From PCC-7336 sp039817825 (GTDB taxonomy: Bacteria > Cyanobacteriota > Cyanobacteriia > Thermostichales > PCC-7336), in NCBI GenBank assembly GCA_039817825.1, contig JBCBVA010000002.1, forward strand, positions 44,047 to 108,046: 64,000 nt of DNA, given 5' to 3'. The first letter of the stretch is position 1. Every line of letters starts with the position of its first letter. This document shows positions 57,059 to 64,000 of the stretch, one piece after another. A program made the translations under genes and the position numbers. The notes beneath the pieces were generated by a model that was not told the DNA's origin, did not search any database, and saw nothing but the letters and a program-made list of their open reading frames with translations.

Positions 57059-58237
57059 GTGCCCACACAGCAATTGCATATCTTGTGTCTCAGCAATGGT
57101 CATGGAGAGGATCGAATTGCCGTTCAGGTGGCTGTAGAGCTGCGTCAACTGGGGATCGATGTTAGTGCGATGCCGATCGTTGGCCGTGGTGGTGCCTATC
57201 AACAGGAGAAAATCTCAATTGTGGGGCCTGTCCGAGACACGATGCCCTCCGGTGGGTTTCTCTACATGGACTGGAAGCAACTGCTAGGGGATATCCGAGG
57301 CGGCTTGGCCTCTCTGACGCTTCAGCAGATGCAAGCGGTACGACAGTTCGGGGCTCGGTACGATCTGGTTTTAGCGGTTGGGGATATTGTCGTCCAACTA
57401 TTGGCGTATTGGAGTCGTCGCCCTTACGCCTTTATCGGTACCGCGAAATCGGATTATTTCATCGTGGGCGATCGCGGTCCCTACAGTTGGTGGAATCGCC
57501 TCAAGCTGAAACTCAGCAAGCGACATCCCCTGACAGTTTATGCCCCGTGGGAACGGTGGTTGATGCATCCTCGCCGCTGCCTGGCGGTGTTTCCCAGAGA
57601 TACCTTAACTGCGTCTAGTTTGCAGCAGTATGGATTGCCTGTGTTCGATATGGGCAACCCCATGATGGACAATCTGGAGCCCACCGCTTCTGAACAGAAC
57701 GGCCTGTTAGCGAGCATCCCTACCGAGCGTCCGGCATTGCTACTCCTGCCGGGATCTCGCTCCCCTGAGGCTTACCGCAATTGGAGTCTGATGGCTGACG
57801 TTGTGCGACGGCTGCCCGATACGGTTACCAACTACGCGGCACTTGCCCCTCAACTCGATCGCGATCGATTGCACGATGCCTGGCCCGGCGAGTTATCTCC
57901 TCCCGTAACCTTCCAAGGCCACTTTGCTGGCTGCGCGCAGCGTGCCGATGTGGTGTTAGGTATGGCAGGTACCGCCAACGAACAGTGTGTGGGATTGGGC
58001 AAACCCGTTGTCACCATGCCTGGCGCAGGGCCGCAATTTACCTACAAATTTGCAGAGACCCAGCGGCGCTTGCTGGGGGCTAGCGTGACGCTGGCGAAGA
58101 ATCCCGAGGAAGCGGCAATGGCTATCCAGCGGGCGATCGGGCATCCTTCTGACCTGACGGCCAATGCAACAGAACGGATGGGGACACCCGGTGCGTCCCG
58201 CCGAATTGCTCGCAAGATTCAGCAGTTGTTGAGCTAG
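57059..58237 (+). CDS. Lipid-A-disaccharide synthase-related protein
   Basis: 392 residues from the GTG at 57059. LHILCLSNGHGEDRIAVQVAVELRQLGIDVSAMPIVGRGGAY, then FPRDTLTASSLQQYG and LLLLPGSRSPEAYRNW, match the cyanobacterial lipid-A-disaccharide-synthase-related family (TIGR03492), a GT-B protein not expected to make standard lipid A in these bacteria. GTANEQCVGLGKPVVTMPG lies in the C-terminal half. Function is unknown; a 15 bp tandem repeat begins at its stop codon. Confidence 0.88.
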   Translation: MPTQQLHILCLSNGHGEDRIAVQVAVELRQLGIDVSAMPIVGRGGAYQQEKISIVGPVRDTMPSGGFLYMDWKQLLGDIRGGLASLTLQQMQAVRQFGARYDLVLAVGDIVVQLLAYWSRRPYAFIGTAKSDYFIVGDRGPYSWWNRLKLKLSKRHPLTVYAPWERWLMHPRRCLAVFPRDTLTASSLQQYGLPVFDMGNPMMDNLEPTASEQNGLLASIPTERPALLLLPGSRSPEAYRNWSLMADVVRRLPDTVTNYAALAPQLDRDRLHDAWPGELSPPVTFQGHFAGCAQRADVVLGMAGTANEQCVGLGKPVVTMPGAGPQFTYKFAETQRRLLGASVTLAKNPEEAAMAIQRAIGHPSDLTANATERMGTPGASRRIARKIQQLLS

Positions 58238-58292
58238 ATCGGTTAGAGCTAAACCGGTTAAATCCAGGCCAGTAAGATCCAGACTGATTAAA
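58233..58292. repeat. Degenerate 15 bp tandem repeat, four units
   Basis: Units begin at 58233, 58248, 58263 and 58278 with the patterns GCTAGATCGGTTAGA, GCTAAACCGGTTAAA, TCCAGGCCAGTAAGA and TCCAGACTGATTAAA. The first contains the TAG stop of the preceding gene. Confidence 0.75.
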
Positions 58293-58576
58293 CCCAGCGG
58301 AGCGTTCTCAGTAATGCCAGCGGGCTTGTCCTGCGTCAATCTAAGTCGTTCGACCCAACATCTTCACCCGGCCAACCCAAGTACGATCTCCACGCTCGAC
58401 TGCGTCAATCCCCCATCCCTCGTTCTTCCGGCGAATTGTCGTGAAAGGCTCTGGGTAGACTATCGATGTTTGTAACTCCAACTGGGCACCCTGTCTGGAC
58501 GGACCGCAACACTCCCTGCCCACCCTGCGACCGAGATCTGTTGGCTGGCAACAGGCTCGGCTTATGACGAGGTTTC
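58238..58576. other. Intergenic stretch before pilT
   Basis: Begins with the 15 bp tandem units; no other gene, promoter or RNA was recognised. Confidence 0.45.
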
Positions 58577-60010
58577 ATGAGCGAAACGAACGGAATGCCC
58601 CCCACCCTTGCCGATGTCAATGGTTTGCCTCCCATCCCGCTGGGTAGTGAAGCATCCCCCGACAGTACCGCCCTCGACCCCCTCAGCAAAACTCTAGCGG
58701 ACAGTCCGCCCACTCGCTCTGGGAAGCGGGCTGTTCCTGCCGCGTCCCCTGCTCCTCCCCAAACCCCTTTACCAGCCGACATTTTTGAGCGCCCACCTAC
58801 CCCCACTGCGATCGATCCCGACGCGTTTCCAGCCCCACCTCCGATTGCCTCCAGACCCGCTCCGCCTCCCCCCGCTCCTCCTACAAGGCCTCCTGCTCGT
58901 CCGGGGGCGACTGCTGCCCCCAAAGCGGCAGCCCGTCCCAAGGTCAATCACGTAACGTTGGAGCAACTGGTACGAGAAGCCTTTGAAAATAACTATTCCG
59001 ATATTCACCTAGGCGTCGGCGAAGTCCCTCGATTTAGAGGCCGGGGGGAAATGATTCCCAGCTCCCATCCCGTCACCACCGAAGAGGTGTTCTACAGTTG
59101 GATGCGGGAGTCGCTACCTGAATCCCAAGTGGAAGAGTTCAACCAGCGGTTGGAGTTGGATACGGCGATCCACTACGAAGGGTTTGTGCGCTGCCGGGTC
59201 AACGTGTTTGTCTCGTTGTTGGGGCCAGCGATGGTGCTGCGACTCATTCCCCTGACAATCTTGACGATGGAGCAGCTCAATTTGCCCGATGTCCTTCGGG
59301 ATATTTCCAAGCAGCACAAGGGATTGGTTTTGGTGACTGGCCCTACCGGTTCCGGAAAATCAACCACGCTGGCGGCAATGGTGGATTTCATCAACACCAC
59401 CCTTTCCAAACACATTATTTCGATTGAGGACCCGATTGAATTTGTGCATTCCAGTAAGAAGAGCATGATTCGCCAACGAGAAGTGGGCATTCATACGCTG
59501 GAGTTTGCCAATGCCCTCAAGGCCTCGTTGCGTGAAGACCCCGACATCATCCTGATTGGTGAGATGCGCGATCGCGAAACCGTCGATACTGCCCTCAAAG
59601 CCGGTCAGACCGGTCACCTGGTGTTTGGAACCCTCCACACCAATAGTGCTGTTAAAACTATCGAGCGCCTGCTCAATATCTACAATCCTGACGAGCAGGA
59701 ACCCATGCGCCTGCAAATTGCTGAGACTATGGTGGCGACAATTGCCCAGACGTTGGTGAAAACAACCGACGGCAAGCGAGCTGCCGCTCACGAAATTCTG
59801 GTCAATACGGATGCCGTTAAGGACTACATCAAGCGGGGGGCGATTGACGATATCGAAGCCCTAATTCCGCAATCTACCTATGACGGCATGGTGACGATGA
59901 ACCAATCCCTTTACAACCTCTATGAAGAGGGCCGGATTACGTCAGAGGTAGCGCTAGAGGCGTCTCCACGTTCTAATGAAATGAGTCAGATGCTCAGAGG
60001 TCGAATCTAA
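58577..60010 (+). CDS. pilT: Type IV pilus retraction ATPase PilT, with Pro-rich N-terminal extension
   Basis: 477 residues. Residues 1-122 are Pro/Ala/Ser-rich (APPPPAPPTRPPARPG). The PilT core then starts VTLEQLVREAFENNYSDIHLGVGEVPRFRGRGEM. Walker A is GPTGSGKST (255-263), followed by the Asp box, Walker B LREDPDIILIGEMRD, and the His box TGHLVFGTLHTNSAVKTIERLL. It depolymerises type IV pili for twitching and DNA uptake. Cyanobacteria often carry PilT1 and a longer PilT2; the extended N-terminus suggests PilT2, unproven. AGGTTTC precedes the ATG. Confidence 0.93.
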   Translation: MSETNGMPPTLADVNGLPPIPLGSEASPDSTALDPLSKTLADSPPTRSGKRAVPAASPAPPQTPLPADIFERPPTPTAIDPDAFPAPPPIASRPAPPPPAPPTRPPARPGATAAPKAAARPKVNHVTLEQLVREAFENNYSDIHLGVGEVPRFRGRGEMIPSSHPVTTEEVFYSWMRESLPESQVEEFNQRLELDTAIHYEGFVRCRVNVFVSLLGPAMVLRLIPLTILTMEQLNLPDVLRDISKQHKGLVLVTGPTGSGKSTTLAAMVDFINTTLSKHIISIEDPIEFVHSSKKSMIRQREVGIHTLEFANALKASLREDPDIILIGEMRDRETVDTALKAGQTGHLVFGTLHTNSAVKTIERLLNIYNPDEQEPMRLQIAETMVATIAQTLVKTTDGKRAAAHEILVNTDAVKDYIKRGAIDDIEALIPQSTYDGMVTMNQSLYNLYEEGRITSEVALEASPRSNEMSQMLRGRI

Positions 60011-60548
60011 CGAGCAAGAGTTCTGTCTAGCGGATGGTTCCAGGGGGTGAATGTCCGCAAGACTTGAGCGTGCGGACGCGATGGCTTTGTGTTTCTTCAC
60101 ACTGAAACTCAGTCTATGAGCCGATGAGGTTGGCGCTTGCAAAAAGAATAGCAATTCTATTCGGGGCTGTTGTGGAACCAGCTCTAGCCATTACTCGGCG
60201 GGCGTTCTAGATATTGAGCATTGACATGATGGCTACGGCAGGCGGGGGACTAAGTTATCAATTTCCGCCCCACTCCCGGGTCGCAGAGCAATCGATGATT
60301 TCTGATGGGAGTGGTGCCAGGTTTAGTAAAATGAGCCTGGTTGTTACACGTGCGAACTCGTAACTCTGTTGCCACAGGCGATCGCCTACTCGAAAGAATC
60401 GGCAGTTCGATCCAGATTTTCTGGATAGATATAGTTCGAACCGTTCAGTTGAGGCCCGTTTGACAGTTGCGTTTCTCCTGCGAGTTCGTTTACAACTTGT
60501 GTCAACCCTCTTTAATCAAATCTCATTAGCAACCGGAGACTCTCTATT
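60011..60548. other. Leader region of apcD
   Basis: 538 bases with a hairpin just after pilT (60053-60077). Lower-GC toward apcD, as expected for a promoter region, but no clear -35/-10 pair was singled out. Confidence 0.45.
60053..60077. other. Hairpin after pilT (possible terminator)
   Basis: GTCCGCA (60053-60059) and TGCGGAC (60071-60077) form a perfect 7 bp stem with an 11-base loop. No T tract follows immediately, so a termination role is uncertain. Confidence 0.4.
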
Positions 60549-61037
60549 GTGAGCGTGATCAATGACATTATCGAAGTCGCCGATGACGAACTGCGCTATC
60601 CGACATCCAGCGAGCTAGCTGCAGTTAAAGACTATATGGGTAGTGGTGCCCGCCGTCTGCGGATTGCAGAAGTGTTGACGGAAAATCGCAAAAAGATTGT
60701 CGATGAATCCCAGCGCCTGCTGTTTACCAAGCGTCCCGAATACCGCCAACAGGGCGGCAATGCCTCCAGTCCCAAGCAGTACAACCAATGCCTGCGCGAC
60801 TACGACTGGTACCTGCGATTAATCACCTATGGCATCATTGCTGGAGATAAAGGCCCGATCGAATCCATTGGTTTGGTTGGCGTACGCGAAATGTACAACG
60901 CTCTGAACGTGCCTATCCCCGGCATGGTAGACGCGATGCAGTTTATGAAAGAGGTTTCTCTATCCCTCCTCAATACCGAGGATGCTGCCGAGGCCGAGCC
61001 GTTCTTCGATTACATCATTAGCGCGATGGCTGCTTAG
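60549..61037 (+). CDS. apcD: Allophycocyanin B alpha subunit
   Basis: 162 residues with a GTG start; GGAG lies about 10 bases upstream. SVINDIIEVADDELRYPTSSELAAVKDYMGSGARRLRIAEVL and the C-terminus AEPFFDYIISAMAA match ApcD rather than ApcA or ApcF. The phycocyanobilin-binding cysteine is Cys81 in NQCLRDYDWYLRL. ApcD is a minor core subunit and terminal emitter of the phycobilisome, passing energy mainly to photosystem I. It stands alone, away from apcABC, as usual. Confidence 0.95.
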   Translation: MSVINDIIEVADDELRYPTSSELAAVKDYMGSGARRLRIAEVLTENRKKIVDESQRLLFTKRPEYRQQGGNASSPKQYNQCLRDYDWYLRLITYGIIAGDKGPIESIGLVGVREMYNALNVPIPGMVDAMQFMKEVSLSLLNTEDAAEAEPFFDYIISAMAA

Positions 61038-61136
61038 CGGTTAACGTATTCGAGCTGGAGGTTCGCGATCGAGCTTCCTCTCGATTCGTTGATGCTTCGA
61101 ATTGCCTAGCTAGGGCAGTGTTAGCGTATTCAAGTA

Positions 61137-61170
61137 TTGACAAGAGACTTGGCATCCTGCATTCTATATA
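61137..61170 (+). promoter_or_regulatory. Candidate promoter of tRNA-Ala
   Basis: TTGACA at 61137-61142 and TATATA at 61165-61170, the latter 12 bases before the tRNA. The 22-base spacing is longer than normal, so the pair may not act together. Confidence 0.35.
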
Positions 61171-61182
61171 TCCGTAAGACAC

Positions 61183-61255
61183 GGGGCTTTAGCTCAGCTG
61201 GTAGAGCACTTCAATGGCATTGAAGGGGTCAGCGGTTCGAGTCCGCTAAGCTCCA
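61183..61255 (+). tRNA. tRNA-Ala (anticodon GGC)
   Basis: A full cloverleaf can be drawn: acceptor GGGGCTT with AAGCTCC (one G-T pair), D-loop AGCTCAGCTGGTAGAGC, anticodon stem CTTCA/TGAAG with loop ATGGCAT giving anticodon GGC, and T arm with GGTTCGAGTCC. The discriminator is A and CCA is not encoded. It lies between apcD and rsmA. Confidence 0.96.
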
Positions 61256-61530
61256 TCCCTGGTAGTCGATAGTTGGTGAGGGCTTTGTTGTCTGCCTGCT
61301 GTCGACTCGGCTATTTTTAAAGACTGCTGCATGGGCAATGATGGTCTGCTGAGTCGGCGGTGGCGACAACCGCGCCAGCCTATCCCCTCTGGGTTCCGAT
61401 TACAGCCAGAAAGGGCGCTCAACCCTGGTTGTACCCTTGCGCCTCAAGGGAAGGCAAATCGCATACAAAATCTATGCCTACTCACATCCATCCACGCTAA
61501 CGTTAGATTCCATCCTCTGGAGTTGCCACT

Positions 61531-62433
61531 ATGCCTCGCCCCCGCAAACGCTTTGGTCAGCATTGGCTAAAAGACAGTAGCGTGCATCGGGCCATGGTGG
61601 AAGCCTCTGGATTGAACCTAGACGTGATGGCGGGTCGCGCTGCACTGCCGGAAGATAGTCCTTGTGTGGTTGAAATTGGTCCCGGGACGGGGAAATTGAG
61701 TCGACGCTTATTGGCGGCTGGGGCACAAGTGTTGGCCTACGAACTCGATCGCGATTTGTGCACTGTCCTGCGCAAGAACTTGGGCGCTGAAGAGCGATTT
61801 ACCCTAATCGAAGGGGATTTTCTGCGGCAGCCGTTGCCAGAAGAGGGGCAACTGGTTGTGGCCAATATCCCCTACAACATCACTAGCCCAATTTTGGATA
61901 AGGTCTTGGGGACGCCCGAAGCTCCGGTGCAGCAGTTTTCCACCATCGTCCTGCTAGTACAAAAGGAAATTGCCGATCGCCTGTGTGCGGAAGTGGGTAC
62001 GAAGGCGTACGGGGCGATGTCGGTGCGGGTGCAGTTTTTGGCTGAGTGTGAAATCCTGCGCACAGTGTCCAGAAAATCTTTTCAGCCGCCCCCCAAAGTT
62101 GAATCTGCAATTATCCGTTTGAGCCCCCGCCAGCACGAAGCGGTTCCTCAAGATGCCCGTTGGCTGTCTGTATTAATTCATCAAGGCTTCGCGACTCGCC
62201 GGAAAACCTTGGGGAATGCCTTACAATCGCTGGCGGATAAGCAAGCCGTTTACGACGCTCTTGAAACAATCGGACATCCTCCTCTCAGTCGGGCTGAGGC
62301 CCTATCTGTGACCGATTGGGTTGCACTCAGCAATACCCTGGTTCCTAAGCCTGCGTCTGCGTCATCCGTAGCCCTAAAAAGCGGGTCTTCTCCTACTAAT
62401 TGCGAATCCGTATCGAGTTCGAGCCAATCGTGA
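61531..62433 (+). CDS. rsmA: 16S rRNA dimethyladenosine transferase (RsmA/KsgA)
   Basis: 300 residues. Dimethylates two adjacent adenines near the 3' end of 16S rRNA. Motifs: KRFGQHWLKD, VVEIGPGTGKLSRRLL (SAM), LIEGDFL and VVANIPYNITSPILDKVL with the catalytic NIPY. A Ser-rich tail (SASSVALKSGSSPTNCESVSSSSQS) of about 25 residues is added after the fold. GGAG lies 8 bases before the ATG. Its stop overlaps the GTG start of the next gene, so the two are translationally coupled. Confidence 0.96.
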   Translation: MPRPRKRFGQHWLKDSSVHRAMVEASGLNLDVMAGRAALPEDSPCVVEIGPGTGKLSRRLLAAGAQVLAYELDRDLCTVLRKNLGAEERFTLIEGDFLRQPLPEEGQLVVANIPYNITSPILDKVLGTPEAPVQQFSTIVLLVQKEIADRLCAEVGTKAYGAMSVRVQFLAECEILRTVSRKSFQPPPKVESAIIRLSPRQHEAVPQDARWLSVLIHQGFATRRKTLGNALQSLADKQAVYDALETIGHPPLSRAEALSVTDWVALSNTLVPKPASASSVALKSGSSPTNCESVSSSSQS

Positions 62434-62657
62434 CTGAATTTACAGCTTTTCAGCAAGCAATAACCTATTTGCTCAAACTGGTAGTCCTGACGTTGGCTCT
62501 CTCGATCGCTGTCAAGTACGGTGGCCCTTACCTGCACGTACCCGAAAAGCCAGCGATCGCGTTAGCCATCTTGCTGACACCTGCCGCAATCGTTTCTATT
62601 ACGCTGGTGGTGCTACAAAACAGTCAAGCCGCGCGTGAAACCGAGCGATCGGAGTGA
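62430..62657 (+). CDS. Small two-helix membrane protein
   Basis: 75 residues from the GTG at 62430, which overlaps the rsmA stop (GTGA). Two membrane helices (AITYLLKLVVLTLALSIAVKYGG and PAIALAILLTPAAIVSITLVVL) joined by a short loop. It is of a type conserved among cyanobacteria without known function. Tight overlap with rsmA supports a real gene. Confidence 0.75.
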   Translation: MTEFTAFQQAITYLLKLVVLTLALSIAVKYGGPYLHVPEKPAIALAILLTPAAIVSITLVVLQNSQAARETERSE

Positions 62658-62699
62658 ACTGTTTGTGAGTTATTTGAGGCTCGATTGCGTTGAAAGGTA

Positions 62700-62888
62700 T
62701 CAGATGTGCCAATAATCCAGCAGTCCACAGATATTGGCGATCGCACCATTAACCAGAGTAGAGATCTCGATCGGGGCGGGCTTAAACTCCCCTCTAAAAT
62801 CAAGTAGCTGTACCAACAGCAAATAACCAATGCTGAGCAGCAATGCAAGTGCTCCCGTGAAAACCGCCACCAATTTCGATCGATCCAT
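62700..62888 (-). CDS. Small single-helix membrane protein
   Basis: 62 residues from the ATG at 62888. One helix (LVAVFTGALALLLSIGYLLLVQLLDF) is followed by RGEFKPAPIEIS. The MDRSKLVAVFTGA start and LLVQLLDFRG block look like a small conserved cyanobacterial protein of unknown role. No ribosome site was identified. It lies downstream of the PHP gene on the same strand. Confidence 0.7.
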   Translation of the reverse strand: MDRSKLVAVFTGALALLLSIGYLLLVQLLDFRGEFKPAPIEISTLVNGAIANICGLLDYWHI

Positions 62889-62993
62889 CGTTACAGTCTT
62901 GCTCCAGTTATGCATGGGTTGAACCCACACCCTCCAGGGTAATGGAGATCGGTGGCCGCCCCGGACAATCAGTCAGTTCGATAACCTCAGAGG

Positions 62994-63656
62994 TTAAATG
63001 CGCTGGAGCAGGGTGGGGCCGTGGGTATCGGTGCCACAGGTGGTGAATAGAGAGTGCTTGCGAGCCAGATCGAGGGCAACCTGTGTTTGTCGCGAACTGG
63101 GAACCCACGGGCAGGGATTTGAATAGCTGTAGTAGGTTTCAACACCATCAACACCGACCTCTGCTGCTGCACCCACCAGTCGCTCTGCCGAACTGCGATA
63201 GCGAAAGGGGTGAGCTAACACCGTTAGACCGCCTGCAGCATGAATGGCAGCGATCGCTTCACTAGCAAAATAATCGCGTCCCTGAGCGACTTGTCGGCGC
63301 AAATAGGGTGTCAACCGGCGATGGTCAGGGTCAAACCCATAGCCCAACAGGTGAACCTCACAATCGAGTAGCCAGACATTCAGTTCAATCCCCGACCACA
63401 AAATGGGGTCGTCTGAGGCCGTTAAGAGCTCTTTGGCTTGGTGGTATCCCGCTAAGGTGTGGTGGTCGGTAATAGCCAGACCCTTCAGGCCGATGTCTCG
63501 CGCCTGGTGGATGAGCTGTAAGGGGTTGAGTTGACCGTCCGAGCACGTCGTGTGCATGTGGAAGTTGTAATGCAGCGGGCAACTGTCAGGCCCGATTTCG
63601 TTCCAAATCGCTCGCAATTGGGCAATGCTAGAGCGTGGTGCAATCGTCGTACTCAT
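62994..63656 (-). CDS. PHP-domain phosphoesterase
   Basis: 220 residues. Metal-site motifs are complete: HMHTTCSDG, ITDHHT, the Glu in GIELNVW, LAHPFRYR and CGTDTHG. They fit the stand-alone PHP family that includes nucleoside 3',5'-bisphosphate phosphatase/RNase AM (YciV); substrate is inferred only. AAGGGGAAGG directly precedes the ATG. Confidence 0.88.
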   Translation of the reverse strand: MSTTIAPRSSIAQLRAIWNEIGPDSCPLHYNFHMHTTCSDGQLNPLQLIHQARDIGLKGLAITDHHTLAGYHQAKELLTASDDPILWSGIELNVWLLDCEVHLLGYGFDPDHRRLTPYLRRQVAQGRDYFASEAIAAIHAAGGLTVLAHPFRYRSSAERLVGAAAEVGVDGVETYYSYSNPCPWVPSSRQTQVALDLARKHSLFTTCGTDTHGPTLLQRI

Positions 63657-64000
63657 CCTTCCCCTTGCGCCTCTGGCGAAGTGAACGTCAGCCGTAGCTA
63701 CCTTCGTACATATTTATTCATATACAGTCTACCCATTTTCGAAAGTTCGCTACTAGCGTTTTTCCGTGTAATGTTCTTTGCGCTACTGAGAATAAACAGT
63801 CGCGGTTTAGAGAAGGGGCTGCTGGCGGTACGGTATCCACGCAAGTCTCGATATTGCGGCACATGTTGCCGCCGCTATTCTGCTCGCACGAATCATGCTA
63901 TCTCTCTGACAGCCTGAGTTCGATAGCCCTTATATCTAGAAGTAGGCAGTAGCCCGTGCAAGCCCAGGGAATGAAAGCCCGAGGATGAGTCAAGTGCGCT
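63657..64000. other. Right edge: no gene recognised
   Basis: Contains the 5' region of the PHP gene and, at 63914-63930, CTGAGTTCGATAGCCCT, identical to the start of MITE-like copy A. The sequence then diverges, so it is a truncated copy or a chance match. No gene was recognised. Confidence 0.45.

Noticed and set aside
58405..58947. 180-codon Gly-rich minus-strand frame
   Set aside because: Antisense of the Pro-rich PilT N-terminus; glycine runs come from the complementary CCN codons.
63914..63930. Third copy of the MITE-like repeat
   Set aside because: Only 17 bases match the left end and the sequence then diverges; a truncated copy or chance match cannot be told apart here.

Overview
The window comes from the chromosome of a phycobilisome-containing cyanobacterium. 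Direct signs are apcD (allophycocyanin B alpha subunit), psbZ (photosystem II), bciB (chlorophyll 8-vinyl reductase), an nblS/hik33-type sensor kinase, a cyanobacterial omega subunit of RNA polymerase and many HIP1 palindromes (GCGATCGC, for example at 274-281). The species cannot be named from the sequence alone. No rRNA, CRISPR array, complete insertion sequence or prophage was seen. One tRNA is present, tRNA-Ala(GGC).

Layout. 1-9.9 kb: the 5' end of mgsA, then pgm, a CBS protein, psbZ and ribH, an SDR gene plus folE, a small unknown protein, ilvH and bciB with a paired-dyad operator candidate between them, a PatD-like protein and a prohibitin. 10-14.1 kb: a 923-residue inverse-autotransporter-like surface protein, then 1.25 kb of lower-GC sequence without a convincing gene. 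14.1-27 kb: aqpZ, bioB, a PBP2, the NblS-type kinase, a VOC protein, a SIMPL protein, a PstS/SphX lipoprotein, an SGNH-like protein and a cytosine-deaminase-like amidohydrolase. 27.5-39.7 kb: a 1219-residue fusion of an O-antigen ligase-like membrane domain with a STAS domain, a DUF2301 protein, eda, a cupredoxin, pgl, dnaK, a dnaJ-type co-chaperone and a glycosyltransferase. 39.7-47 kb: a gene-poor stretch holding a good unlisted 55-residue small gene, two cyanobacterial proteins of unknown function, a glycine-rich exported protein, rimO, rpoZ, a double-ACT protein and def. 47-58 kb: a glycosyltransferase, an MFS transporter and a type I secretion cluster. 58-64 kb: a lipid-A-disaccharide-synthase-related protein, pilT, apcD, tRNA-Ala, rsmA, two small membrane proteins and a PHP phosphoesterase.

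Most genes are housekeeping genes in short units, as is usual in cyanobacteria. The main functional clusters are carbohydrate metabolism (mgsA/pgm, and eda close to pgl) and the minus-strand secretion operon at 50.4-56.3 kb. That operon encodes a parvulin isomerase, an ABC exporter with N-terminal cyclic-nucleotide-binding-like and inactive C39-like domains, and a membrane-fusion protein with a complete response-regulator receiver at its cytoplasmic end. The secretion operon and the O-antigen-ligase/STAS fusion are the two most unusual protein architectures here; both attach a bacterial signalling domain to an export or polymerisation machine.

Smaller signals also stand out. There are two dispersed repeat families: a roughly 135 bp element with AGTTCGA/TCGAACT ends, and a roughly 49 bp core preceded by a hairpin whose stem differs in sequence between copies. 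Short 15-18 bp tandem duplications recur at gene boundaries and inside low-complexity coding regions. A heptanucleotide repeat lies between rimO and rpoZ. Several proteins carry long low-complexity N-terminal extensions.
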